Shown here piece by piece: positions 33,547-46,800 of a stretch of DNA of 64,000 nucleotides. The notes below the pieces were generated by a model that searched no databases, was not told the origin of the DNA, and was given only the letters and a program-made list of their open reading frames with translations. The stretch covers positions 83,832-147,831 of the forward strand of contig NW_022985234.1 in NCBI RefSeq assembly GCF_010093535.1, in the 5' to 3' direction. The first letter of the stretch is position 1; every line of letters begins with the position of its first letter. The stretch comes from Lindgomyces ingoldianus. Taxonomy: Eukaryota > Ascomycota > Dothideomycetes > Pleosporales > Lindgomycetaceae. Both the position numbers and the translations under genes were made by a program.

Positions 33547-35412
33547 ACGTACTTCATGGGCGAGTTGCTCACACACCCGAGTCGCTCACTTTTGCCAAGA
33601 CCCCACCCTAACAAACTCTATTATGGCCTATAACAACCCGCTCTGGCACTATATAGTACAGTACAGCCTAGAATATTATTTAGATACTACTTCTGCTTCT
33701 TGCTTACATGTTTACGTGTTATGCCTAGTCTAATTGCACTATCTGCAGCGCCTTTAGAATGGCTTACCTACTTTAGCTTACACCTGCTTCTTTGCCTTCT
33801 TCCTATTACTGCGCGCTTTAAACTCCTTTAGAGCTGTTAAGCGCAGGCCTTTCTAAATTATTAAGGTCTTTTTTGCCTTAATTTACATTCTTTTATATAA
33901 TTTATGTTACATAGCAGCCTTGTTAGCTGCTTAAAGCTTAGTAATTTCCTGTTACACTAACACTACCTTATGCGTAATTATTGCTACCCTTTTTAAACCT
34001 TTTTTAAACGCTTTAACTATAGAAGTTAGTAAACTATTTATATGCTTCTAAATTTTTATTTTTATAAGCATTAATTACAACCTAAGTTCTAAGGTATTGC
34101 TTAAGGTTTATAACTGCTAGGGCTTATTATATACAGGTAGTAGTAGTAATAGAGTGCGCAACTTTACATTAAGGCCTATTATAACTTATTATAAGTTAAA
34201 AGGAACTAATCTAGCGCCTTAAAACCCTTCTTAGATATTACTAGAAGTAATTATAGCATTATAGGCTACTTTAAAGCATAGCAGAAACTTTATTTTTATA
34301 ATATAGGTAATCTAGTTGCGCATAAGGTTTTTAGCTTAGCGCTTATACACTTTCTTTAAAGAAGTAAAACAACCTACATTAAGTAGCTATAAAAGGTGTA
34401 ATAAGTAAAAAAGCATGTAGATAGTAATAATCTTATTATTTTTATAGTATTACTAGAAATAAAGTAAGTTATAGCTTATATAGCTATTAATAACTAGCAG
34501 ACAGTAGCTGCTAATAGTATACTTTTTTATATGCGCATTAAAGTGCTTTAACTAGTCTAGACTAAGCTAATTAGTAGTCTAGCTGCGCTTAGAGATTGCA
34601 ATAACCTAATCTTAGAGTAGATTTTCCTTTTTATACTAGTTTAAAAGGTAGTTGCTACCCTAGAAAATAATAAAAGGCAAAATAGCCCACCTTTTAGCAT
34701 TAATGCTCTAGATAGCTGTTGTCCACTTCTAGTTACCTAGCTAGACTACTTTTAGCTGTTCTTATCTCTCTAAACCTGTAATAACTGCTTTAGTAGATAT
34801 CTAGCCTATTATAAACCCTATTTTGTTAAAGTTATACATGTTATTATTTTAGATGCTATACTTAGCTTTAATATTCTTTATAAGGTTAAACTAGCCTTAA
34901 ATTACTGTAAGATTCTTATAAAAAGCTCTCTTATAGTTATACTTACACTTAAACTTTACTTTAAGCTTTAGGTAACACTTAATAAATGTATTAAGCTAGT
35001 TTATGCTAATATAGCCTATATTATGCTTAGCGCGCAAAGAATTAGCTATATTAGCCACAGCTGCTAGCTAGAGGGGAAATCCTTGCGCATCTAGCTTAAG
35101 TATGTGCTAAATAATTACCTGCTCTTTATTATTATCTAGCTTTTATAAGTTAGCTGTATAGTTAGCTTAGAAAGGTTGTCTAGCGCGTTAGTTGCTTATT
35201 ATCTTTTAAAAGACTCTATAGATAGCTGTAGCGTGTTAGTTAAAAAGTGTTACATTTTATTTAAAAGCCTAAAGTGTAAGCTGCATCTAACATTCCTTTA
35301 ACACGTTTAAGTAGTGTTGTTAGGAATGCATTAGTGTAGGAAAAGTAGTATGGTGGGGTCTTAGCAAAAGTAAGCAACTTAGGTGTGTAAGCAACTCGCC
35401 TATGAAGTACGT
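33547..35412 (-). mobile_element. Fot1/pogo-type DNA transposon, full length, minus strand
   Basis: TIRs ACGTACTTCATGGGCG and its reverse complement at 35412, flanked by TA at 33545-33546 and 35413-35414; 1866 bp. The left (3') terminus is the least RIPed copy in the window and shows GAGTTGCTCAC, ACAC, and GAGTCGCTCAC clearly. The transposase relic reads on the minus strand with the same landmarks as 14754-16618 (zinc knuckle near 33735-33760, catalytic segment near 34490). Confidence 0.92.
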
Positions 35413-35414
35413 TA

Positions 35415-36435
35415 GCAAAAAACACATCTTTACACATAATAAGTTGCGCGCCTTCTAGTGCTCTGTATTATATGCCTATATGCCTTATGTAATATAGGTA
35501 CATAATTACTTAGTTTACTACCTAGAAGTGCTGCTTTTCTAGGTTTGTTAGGTAGTAAGAGAGCTAGGATTCTAGAAACGCTATGTTAGGGCGTACTATA
35601 ATTATAGTGTAAAGTGTTAATCCTACGCGCTCTTAGTATTCTTTAATTTTATACTTTATTACTAATTTTTAGTTACTTATAAGCTTTTCTAATAGTAAAA
35701 AAGTCTCTAGGAAGAGCACGCTCTCTGTAAGGTTAAACTTCTTTACTACTTTTTTAATATACACATTATGTACTAGCTAGATTATTCTAGCCTTTTTATT
35801 TTTAATTATTTTAATTCTTAAAAACTATTTATATAGCTTTTAATTTTCTAGCTTATACATTTTTTTAATTACACTAATTAATTAGTAAGCTTCTAACTTA
35901 TTATTATAGTAATAAATATAAAGTATATTATCTATATAAAAGAGAAGTAAAATCTTATAATTATAGTTAAAAAATAAGCATAGCTTCTTTTTAAATAAAA
36001 TAAACTTAATCTTCTAAAAAGCCTGTAAAAGCTTTTAGTACTATAAAATTAGCAAGTTGCGTAGTCTATATAAAGCTTATAAAAGCTTAACGCACATGCT
36101 AAGCTTTATAAAGCCTTCTAGAAGCTTACATGTTACTTCTAGCTTACTTTTATAGTGTGTGTTTAAGAACACGCTTATAACATTATATTACTTAATTTTT
36201 AAGTTAAATTAAGCTGCTATTACTATTTAGAAGAACCTAGCTATAAAAGTAGCAGCATAGGTTAACTAGAGCAAGTCTTTACTTTAAAAATTACTGTGTA
36301 CGCATATGTAAGCTTTACATTTAGTAAAATACTTATTCTAGTTAAATTTATATATAAAGACACACTTTAGTAAAAGTAGCTTAAATATTACTTTAGTTTA
36401 TATAATCTCTTTCTAAGTGCCTTTTTTAAGTAAGG
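35415..36435 (-). pseudogene. second copia family: reverse transcriptase
   Basis: The minus strand near 35660-36000 reads LLLFYIDNILYIYY (the copia YVDDILI position, one Asp to Asn), then AYxLISVIKKMYKLE and RIIQLVHNVYIKKVVKKFNL. These are the classical copia landmarks after the active site. Cut by Fot1 at 35412 and by a solo LTR at 36436. Confidence 0.82.
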
Positions 36436-36710
36436 TGTGACGGTCCTACGCAGAGAGCTCTGTCGCGCGTCACATGACGAGCTGCCCGTGCAGCCAATCA
36501 GGATATAGGGGGTGCGACTGGCGCAACGCTATTGGTTCGCTTAGCGCTAGCGTCCTTGCTAGCGCCTCAGCGCCGCGAGCACTTCTTCTGCAGAGCTGCC
36601 CTTAAAGCTCCCTTTCTCCTCCCTATCTTAGTGTAGCTGAAATAGAGCCGACCTACTCTGCCTTGCTTCCCCAGCTCTATACAGTAGTAGAGACAGTGCT
36701 TGTCATCACA
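36436..36710 (+). mobile_element. solo LTR of the chromovirus at 53977-60555
   Basis: It begins TGTGACGGTCCTACG and ends GCTTGTCATCACA, 275 bp, with a perfect target duplication TAAGG (36431-36435, 36711-36715). It is the least RIPed copy of this LTR and contains ATCTTAGTGTA, the self-priming partner sequence. Confidence 0.96.
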
Positions 36711-37033
36711 TAAGGTAGCTATCTTTTTTTATACTATAATTTTAAAAAGATCTTTATATAAGTATTTATATAAATCTTTTTATTTTAAAAGTTTCTTTAG
36801 AAGCTTACAAGCTCTTAGTTAAGGCTACTTAAAAAAGGCAGCTATAAAAAACACTATATAACGTGTTTTAAGCGCTCTGTTATTATAAGTAATAAATGCT
36901 TTAAAAAAGTTTATTTAAAGGTGCTTTAGATTAACTAGAGTAATGTGTATATTACTCCTCTCTAAGAGTGTTATATATATACCTCTGCTTTCTGCACCTC
37001 TAAGCTTACCTAAGTTATTAGGATCTTGCCTCT
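36711..37033 (-). pseudogene. second copia family, between integrase and reverse transcriptase
   Basis: The minus strand keeps a broken frame between the integrase part at 38357 and the reverse transcriptase at 36435. No motif is recognisable here. Confidence 0.5.
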
Positions 37034-38356
37034 TGTCAGATATGCGCACCTACTGTCAAGACAGGAGAAACGCTTGACGAAAGCTGCTACATAGTACGAG
37101 CAATAAGCTCGAACAGTATGTTGCAGCAAATTGCAGCATTTTGCAGCATTTTGCAGCATGTTGCAGCATTTTACAGCATGTTGCAGCATGTTGCAAGCTG
37201 GTCGCGCATAGGGCAAGTGCGCGAGGGACTCGGATCGGCAAAACAAAAAGCCGAGCAACACGAGTAGAGCAGAAAAAGGATCGATANNNNNNNNNNNNNN
37301 NNNNNNNNNNNNNNNNNNNNNNNNNNNNNNNNNNNNNNNNNNNNNNNNNNNNNNNNNNNNNNNNNNNNNNNNNNNNNNNNNNNNNNNNNNNNNNNNNNNN
37401 NNNNNNNNNNNNNNNNNNNNNNNNNNNNNNNNNNNNNNNNNNNNNNNNNNNNNNNNNNNNNNNNNNNNNNNNNNNNNNNNNNNNNNNNNNNNNNNNNNNN
37501 NNNNNNNNNNNNNNNNNNNNNNNNNNNNNNNNNNNNNNNNNNNNNNNNNNNNNNNNNNNNNNNNNNNNNNNNNNNNNNNNNNNNNNNNNNNNNNNNNNNN
37601 NNNNNNNNNNNNNNNNNNNNNNNNNNNNNNNNNNNNNNNNNNNNNNNNNNNNNNNNNNNNNNNNNNNNNNNNNNNNNNNNNNNNNNNNNNNNNNNNNNNN
37701 NNNNNNNNNNNNNNNNNNNNNNNNNNNNNNNNNNNNNNNNNNNNNNNNNNNNNNNNNNNNNNNNNNNNNNNNNNNNNNNNNNNNNNNNNNNNNNNNNNNN
37801 NNNNNNNNNNNNNNNNNNNNNNNNNNNNNNNNNNNNNNNNNNNNNNNNNNNNNNNNNNNNNNNNNNNNNNNNNNNNNNNNNNNNNNNNNNNNNNNNNNNN
37901 NNNNNNNNNNNNNNNNNNNNNNNNNNNNNNNNNNNNNNNNNNNNNNNNNNNNNNNNNNNNNNNNNNNNNNNNNNNNNNNNNNNNNNNNNNNNNNNNNNNN
38001 NNNNNNNNNNNNNNNNNNNNNNNNNNNNNNNNNNNNNNNNNNNNNNNNNNNNNNNNNNNNNNNNNNNNNNNNNNNNNNNNNNNNNNNNNNNNNNNNNNNN
38101 NNNNNNNNNNNNNNNNNNNNNNNNNNNNNNNNNNNNNNNNNNNNNNNNNNNNNNNNNNNNNNNNNNNNNNNNNNNNAAGCTGGTCGCGCATAGGGCAAGT
38201 GCGCGAGGGACTCGGATCGGCAAAACAAAAAGCCGAGCAACACGAGTAGAGCAGAAAAAGGATCGATAAATCAATACAATCAATCATCATCCCATACATC
38301 ATATCCAAACCCATCATTCATCTTAGGAAGACTAGAAACAGTGCTTCAATCTAACA
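37034..38356 (-). mobile_element. TGTTAGATTAA-family LTR split by a sequence gap
   Basis: It begins TGTCAGATATGCGC (reverse complement of the LTR end) and ends ATCTAACA. The 92 bp before the gap (37195-37286) are identical to the 92 bp after it (38177-38268). If the contigs simply overlap, this is one LTR of about 340 bp with a short minisatellite. Flanks cctct and tctta do not form a clean duplication. Long frames crossing it are made of N codons and mean nothing. Confidence 0.8.
37287..38176. other. assembly gap, 890 N
   Basis: A run of N flanked by an identical 92-bp direct repeat. It is probably a failed join inside a repeat rather than real missing sequence of that length. Confidence 0.95.
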
Positions 38357-40901
38357 TCTTATTAAGTAAGTAAGCATAATAGCTATATGCGTAGGTTCTG
38401 CTCTAATTAGGTCTTAGATTAGCTATAGTACTTTTTACTTACTTTAGCTTATAGTATTTAAAGTAGTTAGTAAACTATGTGTTTAAGACTTTATTTAGTA
38501 AGCATAAGTTATATGTGTGCAACAGGCTTATATTATACAGCTATGTTGCTGCGTCTACTACTTCTAGCTAGAGCTTTTTAAGAAGTCCTACGCTACTTTT
38601 TATTTTAATAAACTTTATAATTTTTTTTTATTTAGCTCTTTCTACAGCTTTATTTAGCTTATAAGTGTATAGTAAAAAGCTTTTAATATTAATGCTAAAT
38701 TTCTTTACTTAAAGCTTATACCTTAACTTTCTATGCTAAGAGAGTGTAGTAGTGTTATTATCTTACTATATTTTACTAATTTAGAGCTTATATTAATTAG
38801 ACACTATGCTTTTAAAGTTTTTTATTACTTTTTAGATTTCTAAGAGCGTTTTTGCCTAAAAAAAGTATAAAAAGATTTTACTACTATATTTATTTTTAAT
38901 AATTATTATTTATAAAGCTCTACTGCGCCTTAATAGCATATTAAATATGTCTTATATAATTCTCTAAAATAAGTAAAGAGCTTACTTTTTTAGTCTTTTT
39001 AATATAACCTGCTTAGCGTGTGTTGTTGCGCAGTGCTTATAGTGTACTTACTTTATACTTATTATTTATACATTTCTTATGCTTTTAACTAGAGCTTATA
39101 AAGCTTTAGAGCCTAGGTGTTCTGCGCATGCATGCTAGAGCTCTTCTAAGTCTAAGTATAAAAATATAGTTTATAAGTGTTAGTAATTTAAAAGCACACT
39201 CTACACTAGTAAGTAAAAAAAGATAGCTTTATATTTAATAAACATAAAGTTATGTTCTTAGTAGAGTGTTATAAGTACTTTATTTTTTTCTAGTGTGCCT
39301 ATATGTAGTGTATAGTTAAGTTTTAAATACTATAGTCTTTTTTCTCTTAAATAAGCTTTTAAAATAATATTAATGTAAAATTCTTTTACTATAACTACTT
39401 TTTATAGCATAAGATCTTCTATGCATTCTTTTTATACTTTATTTAACACTTCTCTAAGCTTTTTAGTTCCTGTTCCCTAGATTAGGAATAACTAAGTGCT
39501 AGCTTCTACTATGTATAAACTTTAAGCTTTCTTAAATAACTTAGGTATAAGTAGCTTTATACTGTTTACTAAGTACATAGCACTCTTATTATCTAGAATT
39601 ATACTTATAAAGAGTAGGTAAGTGTTAAAATCTATAGTTATATGTATTTCTAGTTTTACTAAAAGCGCTAAGTTAATAAGTGCAGTAATAATACTTTTTA
39701 AAAATGCTAGCTAATCTAATCCTTTAATAGCTTTTAAAGTAGGGGAAGCTCTATCTAGAATTATATAGCCTTTTTTAAGTAGTACAGCCTTTACTTTTTT
39801 ATACTGCACTTACTTAAGCCTCTTAAAGATCTTCTAATGTGTAGTTTTACTAAGCTTTTTTAGCTTTCTAGTAACTACTAATATAAAGTCTCTACAGTTT
39901 ACTACTTTCTATAAATAATAGAATTACCTTAGAGCTCTACATAAGCATAAGTAGCCTAATTAGGCTAAAATAGATTAGGCTAAATTATTGTTTAATTATC
40001 TACTAAGTGTTGTAAATATACTTATGCCTTAGTTACTTATATCTAGAGAGTACTTCTAAAGCATTATTAAAAAGATTTTACTAATTTTTAAAATTATTAA
40101 AGGTTTCTTACTAAGTGCGCTAGCCTTTATAACCCTCTAGTGCATATAGCGTGCCTAGTCTAGTGCAAGCTTTAGAGCTAGGGCGTCTAGGAAGTCTTGT
40201 GCAGCAAGCTAGCCTTTTATGTTAAGAATCTTGTAGGTTCTTACCTTAGTGTATAGAAAGTGCTATTACTAGTACTAAACTTTTAGTGTTATAGTGCTAT
40301 ACTTTACCTTAGTAAAGTAAGCTTTATACTTTACTTATATAAGATTCTTTATGCTTATGTCTATTAGTGCTAGCTCTTATTTTAAGGCTTATATAAGTGC
40401 CTATAAAGTAGATTAGTTCTTTAATATAAGCTGCATTATTATAGGTTTTAGGAGCTTTAGTGCAATAGTTGCATTAACCTAGTTCTAAATTATCTAAAAA
40501 CATGTTGCGCAGAAAGCCTAGTTGCTTAATTAAGCTTAGTACTTAGTAATATTACTCTAGTACTATATATTAGCCTTTTTTAGAGGGTTCTTAGCAGTAA
40601 TTACTTTAAGTATAGGCATATTTAAAACGCTGTCTATAGGATTTAGAGCGTCTAGTCTATCTAGATTAATTATATCCTATAGGTTTTTGCTAAGAGCATA
40701 GAACTAGAGCTAGATAAACTAAAAAGGCTAGCTTGCGTAGTCCTTAAGCTAGTATACTCCTGTTAAAAGAGAAGCATCTTAATTAGCTATAACATAGGCT
40801 TTAGAGGTAATAAAGATAAAAGAGCTTCTAAACAGCTTTTGCTAGCGCTATAGTTACGCAGGGAGAATTATCCTAGGTTCTTAAAGCGCTAGGCCTATAA
40901 C
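38357..40901 (-). pseudogene. second copia family: gag, protease and integrase
   Basis: On the minus strand, reading from 40.9 kb down, the gag part is unreadable. The protease region shows IILDNKSAMYLVN near 39560-39605 and later IQGTGT-like sequence (copia LDSGA...IQGxGT). The integrase end reads LKKLQLEVVDAATQLYNISL near 38520-38600. The order gag, protease, integrase, reverse transcriptase, RNase H down to 33.1 kb is copia-specific. LTRs of this family were not found, so both ends are truncated or rearranged. Confidence 0.75.
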
Positions 40902-41130
40902 TGTAGAGGATAAAATAGCCTGGCAGTAGCTGTTTAGAAGATTAGATAAAGTGACTCTGCTATCTAAGAGAGCTAAAGGCTCTCCTTATATACACTAAGC
41001 TTTGGAACATAATATCTCCAGATCCCGAGCTGCGTCCCAGGCTCTGAGCCCCAGTCCCAGGCTCCGAGCCCCAGCCAAGGCTCTCAGTATAGGCTCTAAG
41101 CCCCAGCCAAGGCTCTTAGTATACGCGACA
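40902..41130 (+). mobile_element. LTR of the TGTGGAGGATA family, no target duplication
   Basis: It begins TGTAGAGGATAAAATAGCC and ends ATACGCGACA, 229 bp, with two minisatellite units and a duplicated 3' segment (CCAAGGCTCT twice). Flanks are ataac and ctatg. It lies exactly between a minus-strand copia and a plus-strand Gypsy remnant, so it probably took part in a rearrangement. Confidence 0.88.
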
Positions 41131-41796
41131 CTATGTTTAAATAATAAAGAGCTAAGCTTACATCTATAGTAATAAGCACCTTAGTATATACTAATTATTG
41201 TTTATTAGAGTACTTTATAATAATAAAGGTACTTAATGCTTGCTAGGTCTGTTAGGCTAAAAAGTTAGCTTAGTATTACTTTTAAATTAAGTACACCTTT
41301 AGCAAGAACAACACTAGGGCAGATATCCTTAGCTGTTATAAACAAGACATAGAAAGTCTAAGAGCAGCTTAAACTAATAATAGGTTAAAAGTCCTACTTA
41401 GACTACACTAACTCTACTTTTAAATTAATAAGGAATTAGCCTAGTACTATATTACTTAAACAATAACTTAAGCAACCTTACTAAATATTATAGAAAAACT
41501 AAACTAGTTTATGTCTTTAGATTCTTTAAAATTAATTAATATATTACTCTAAAATAATAAAGCTTTTTTTATGTAAAAGTAAAAATTCCTACCTTGCTAT
41601 TATTAAATTAGAAATAGACTACTCCTCTATGCTAACTGCTTACGTGTGCTAGTAGACTTATTGCTATGTACCTAAATTATCTAAGAAGTCTATAACTAAG
41701 TATTCTTAGCACACCTAAGTGCTACTAAGACCTATTAGTTACTAGCCTAAAAGTACTACTAGAAGGGTATAGAGGCTACTTGCAAATAATACATAT
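41131..41796 (+). pseudogene. Ty3/Gypsy fragment C: RNase H end and integrase start
   Basis: The plus strand reads LLEYFIITKVLNA, then IKYTFSKNNTRADIL (family: ...PGxxNxRADALSRR, the RNase H end), and further on LSATKTYQLLA and GIEATCKQYI, the zinc-binding start of integrase. The frame continues beyond copia copy III at 53949 and beyond the chromovirus at 60561. The upstream part is lost at 41131. Confidence 0.8.
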
Positions 41797-42076
41797 TGTC
41801 TGTACGCAGCAGCAGCGTCACGGTTTAGATACAAGCTATCGCGCACGAGCAGGATCACGTATCTATGTCACATGATGCTTGTGCGCGAACCTCTGTGCGC
41901 AAACATCTAGATATCCTCTTTTTCCTCTGTATAGAGGAAAAACAAGAGTAATAGAACTAGAAAGATGTTGCCCTTACCTTACCTACCTTGTACGCTGTGC
42001 ACACTATACACTACTCTTACTTTTACTACTTAAGCGCTTATACTATAAGCAGCTAGCTATTAGAGCCTATTTAACA
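41797..42076 (+). repeat. copia LTR (5' LTR of copy III)
   Basis: It begins TGTCTGTACGCAGC and ends TTTAACA; the first 100 bp are the least RIPed of all copies. It is followed by CTAATTAGT, the putative primer-binding region. The 70-codon frame across 41879-42091 lies within the LTR and is not conserved. Confidence 0.93.
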
Positions 42077-45000
42077 CTAATTAGTAGTTAATTTAATTAA
42101 CTGTAAATTAGCAAGAGTAATAATAAAGTACTTACACTTTATAAAGTACTTTATTTTATTACTTATCTCTTAGAAAGAGTAATAATAGAGCACTTATGCT
42201 TTATAAGGTACTTTATTTAGTTACCTATCCTTTAGGATAGTAGATTAATCCTTTACATTATACAGCAAGCTCTGCTACTATACAAAGTAAGAAGGAGATA
42301 GTGTAAGACGCACACTAAAGCTATTAAAGCTGCACAACCTAGCAGCTAGACAACAGCAGTACCTGCGCGATTTAGTAGAAAAGTAATTAACTATACTATT
42401 ATAATAAAATCCTACTAGTAACTAACAACTTTATGTAATAATAAGAAAAATAAGAAATAATTTCTATTATATAAACAACTTATAAAGGACATAGAGATAT
42501 TAGAGGTAACACTACAGAATAAGACTAGCCTAGAGTACTAGAATAATAAGATTAACATATTAAAAGCTTTAATAAGCTTATAAACTTAATTATATATAAG
42601 TTATATAATTACTAATTTATATATAATAACTTAGAAGGGCGCTACTTTTCTAAGTTTATATATAAAGGATTTTAAAAAATAAACACTATAAAACTTTTTA
42701 GCACTTAGCTACGCGTTTAAAAGAGAGCTTATATAAGTGCTAAAGGATAAAAGAATTACACTACAGCTAGGCAATAAAGGTACTTAAGCTTAAAAGCTAT
42801 ATAATATAGCATAAGAGAAAGTAATTACACTAAAAAGGCTTTATATAACTTTTATTACTGTATAAAGCTCTATATAGAAGCAGACTAAACACAATGCTGC
42901 TAATAACACTAAACATACTAGTATTACCTGCTTTTACACTTTAGCTAGCACTACACTAATTACTGTACAAACAATACATGCCACCCTACCTAACGCCTGC
43001 TCCACACCCTTAATTGTACACACTACTGCCTGCAGTAGTGTATGCACTACTAATACCACCTATATAATCTATACTATATTACAACTTGTATAAACTTCTA
43101 CTCTAAAGAGAAACTGCTAAAGAAAAACTTTTAGTAAATAAAATTATATAATTTTAAAAAGCATAAAAGAATAATAATAACTACATAAGTTAATTAAATA
43201 ACATTGTTATAAATAAAATAAAATATTTTATTAATTTATGTTAATAGCTAAATATCTAGAAAACTTAGTACATAGACATCTTTCTAGATATCTTAAAAGG
43301 TTGTGTAAATATGTACTATATGTATAACATAAGCTTTAGATATAACTAGAAGCATTTGTATAACACCTTAAGTAGTTACTTTAACACTAATGTAAACTAT
43401 AGCTAGTACTAGATAGACTAGATAATAATAACTTTTATATAATACTAATAAAAGAACTCTAATAAAAGCTTATATCAAGTTTTTAAAATAATGATTAATA
43501 AGCTTACATGTGAAGCTATGTAGAGCACTAAAGACATGAGGAACTAGATTGTATTGCTAAAGGAGGGCAACTACAGGTTTATATAGTACTAGATGAACCC
43601 ATTATGTGACTTAAGGCCACTAATAGCTCTAGGCTGCAGCAGGTGGCATTGCTAGGCAGCAGTACGCTAAAGGAGTGTTAGTGGCTAGCGCATAGAGAGC
43701 TCTGTAACTGCAAACATTACACTTATATAAAAAGCACTAGAAACAGAATTCTAAAAAGATGTTCTACTGCACACTGCTATTATATAAGCTTATTAAGGAT
43801 AACTAGAACTAGAACATGCTATGTTTACTATTAAGCTCTTATATAAAGCTTTATTTAGTAACCTATAAGCATTACTTTAAGTTACTATAGACTAAAAGGT
43901 AAACTAATACTTCTAGCAACTGCCGAATGCATACTACATAAACTGCTAATATAACTCTGTACAATAAAAGTCTATATAATAAGAGAGAAGCTTTCTTTTA
44001 CACAAAAAAGAATAATGTAGAAGATTTTTATCTAGGTTTAGGCTATAATCTAGAGACAACTGTACATAGACAAAGAAGTGCTTTATCTACTATAAGAAAA
44101 AATGTTAGTTATTAAACTACCCTTATAATAACTATATATAAGTAAAGAACTAGTACATTGCCTTATATAACAATTTTTATAATAAGACTTTATTATGTAA
44201 AGCTATTACCTTGTACATCTAAGACTGTAAAAGTTACTTAAAGGAAAAAAATAATTTACATAATGTAAAAGAAATAAAATAAAAAAGTAAAAATGCTAAA
44301 AAAGCTATTAACTACCTTACTTTTACTACCTATCTACACTATGTAATAGAAGAGGACATCTATAGCATTAAACCTAAAAAGTATGCTAAGTAGTTTATTC
44401 TTAACAACTAATACTATATAGTATACTAAGGCAAACTATAAAACATAAGCGTAGTAAAGATCTTTACTGTTAGTAAGTCCTAACTTAAGGCGTATATATA
44501 AAAGAACTTATATATAAAAGTTAATTAAACACTTAGCTAAATAAATATTAGCTTTAAAGGCTAGACACTAAAGGGATTAATTAGTGCTATATAAATCTAG
44601 AACCTAATTAGTCTAGTTATATACTACATTTTAAAACCTTTAATACTATTTTTACTATTACTAGCAAATGCTAACTAACTTAAGGCATACTTTAATAATA
44701 TTTTAAATGTTATTATATATAAAAATAAAACTACTGTTTTTATTATATAAAAATAAGAACACTTTTTTTTAATGTTAGTAAGGAAAAATTTATATCCTTC
44801 TTTACTAAATTAAAACTTTACTGCCTTTACTACTAATTTAGACACCCCTGCATAAAGAAACTCTAAAAGATGCTAACTAGCGCTAGCTATAACATTAATG
44901 CTGTAGTGTTAGAAAAGATTAAAAAGTTCTACTACCTCTACTAATTACATAACTAGGCTTTATAAAAATTTAAGTTTATAATTAAAAATAACACTTACTT

Positions 45001-46800
45001 TAACTATAAAGTTATTATTAATGTTAGATAAATTAATAATAAAAATGTCTTATATAGTATTAATATAAACACATTATTTTAGGCTGATACATTCTTAAAA
45101 TTTATGTCTATATAAGATACCTAGAATGCACTATATAAATGCTAGATTAACACCTATTAAAAACCTCTAGACTACATTATGCATAACTTTAGTACAAACT
45201 TTGCTTTAAAGAATTTTTAAGCTTATATAAAAATTATAGAAGCTACATGTAAGCAGATGCCTATAGAAGCATATTAGGTAGTTAAAAAGGTTAGGCGCAC
45301 ATACACTTCTCTAACAAGCGTTTAACATTCTAAAGACTAAGCTAAGTAACTATATAGATAATAAGGCTATCCTGTAAATAGCAGTTAAGGCTTTAAATAA
45401 CATAGCCAGCCTGCACAGTCTAGTACCGACGCTACTAGTCTTTAGAGCATACTTAAGAATTAGCTTAGACTTTCTACTAATACTAAATATTATTACATAT
45501 GTAAGCGCTATGTAACAAGTAATAAAAATACTTTAAAAAGACTATATAAAAGTAAACATTAATTATATAATTAACACTTATAACTAATAGCTTTATAACA
45601 TATAAAGTTTTTAACTTCCTTCTTAGCTTAGAGATTATAGTATAAAGGAAGAAGAAAGGCTAGACTAGCCTATATAAAATTAAGAGCATTAAAAAGAGAG
45701 ACATTATTATTAAAAGAAAAAATAGCCTACTAAAGCTTTAATGTACGCAGGTTAAACTATACTATAAAAAAAAGAAAAATAACCTACTTATAATAAATAA
45801 CCTAGATAAACTAACCTCTATATAAAAAGATTTTTTACAGAAAAGAAAAAAAAATAACTTTATAAAAATATTATAAAAGTAGAACTAGAGCCTACTATAA
45901 ACTAAGCCCCTTAGAATAGCAATGCCGCACTAGTGCAAAGAAAAGATATAGATACTAGAAAAAGTAAAAAGTAAAAGAAACCTGCATAAAGTCTAGACAA
46001 GGTATTTCTAACTAAGAAGAAAAAGAATAATTAGGCCTTATTTATTAAGCTCTATATAGATAGTATAATTACTACACCTAAAAAACTATTTAAGAAATTA
46101 GACTATATAAAGATAAACACTTTAATAACTAATAGCACTTTTAAAGTTATAGTGTATAACTTAATAAGGCATAAAAGTTAAATTTTTAACTTTTACTTTA
46201 TATAAGAAGTAAAAGGCAAAATAACTTAACTATATAAGAAATCTTGCCTAGTGTGTACTAGCTACTTAGATAAAAAAAATCTTTACTTAGTTACCAACTA
46301 TTTAGAGGATAAGCTAAAGACTACTTTTAGCTATAAAAGTAAGCCTAAAAGCTATGTATAAAATGCATTTTAAACTATGTAATATTACATAAGTATACAT
46401 CTAATTAATAAATAAGCTTATGCGCACGCTGTACACAAAGCTACTAAAAGAGATGTGCTAGAGCTTTCTACTAAATATAATACTCTAGGTTGTACAACTT
46501 TTATATAAAGCTGCTAAATTAGGACTATATTAGTTTAAGACATACTATAACTACTATAAAGAAAAGCTATGCATGCATATTTTTTATATAACCTTTACCT
46601 TTTAATTACTAATAAAAAAGAGCACATTTTTAGTATTACTAGCTTATAAATAAATAACACTTTAAGTATTGTAATAAGAAATTTTACATAAAAAAAAGAA
46701 CTATAAAAAGCAAAGTTTTATATAAAAAGTAAGACTATTCTAGTAAAAAAGCAGCCTATTAAGTTTAATAGTAAAAAGATTAAACTTACACATAACATAA
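42077..46800 (+). pseudogene. copia copy III gag-pol, first part
   Basis: It comprises leader and gag region (42.1-43.5 kb, Thr/Ala/Cys-rich around 42900-43080, no motif recognised), then the integrase side. LVPTLLVF and AYLRI lie at 45423-45465. The reverse transcriptase part reads LYKAAKLGLYQFKTYY-like sequence (stops within) near 46500 and LVLLAYK-ITL near 46640, where copia enzymes of this type have GLQTDDTL. Interrupted by the solo LTR at 43509-43716 and by Fot1 at 46801. RIPed throughout. Confidence 0.75.
43509..43716 (-). mobile_element. solo LTR (TGTTTGCAG family)
   Basis: On the plus strand it begins TGTGAAGCTATG and ends CTGCAAACA, 208 bp, with a perfect target duplication TTACA (43504-43508, 43717-43721). 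Confidence 0.95.

Noticed and set aside
37010..38317. Four open frames of 350-435 codons on both strands
   Set aside because: Most codons are N from the assembly gap; the rest is LTR minisatellite.
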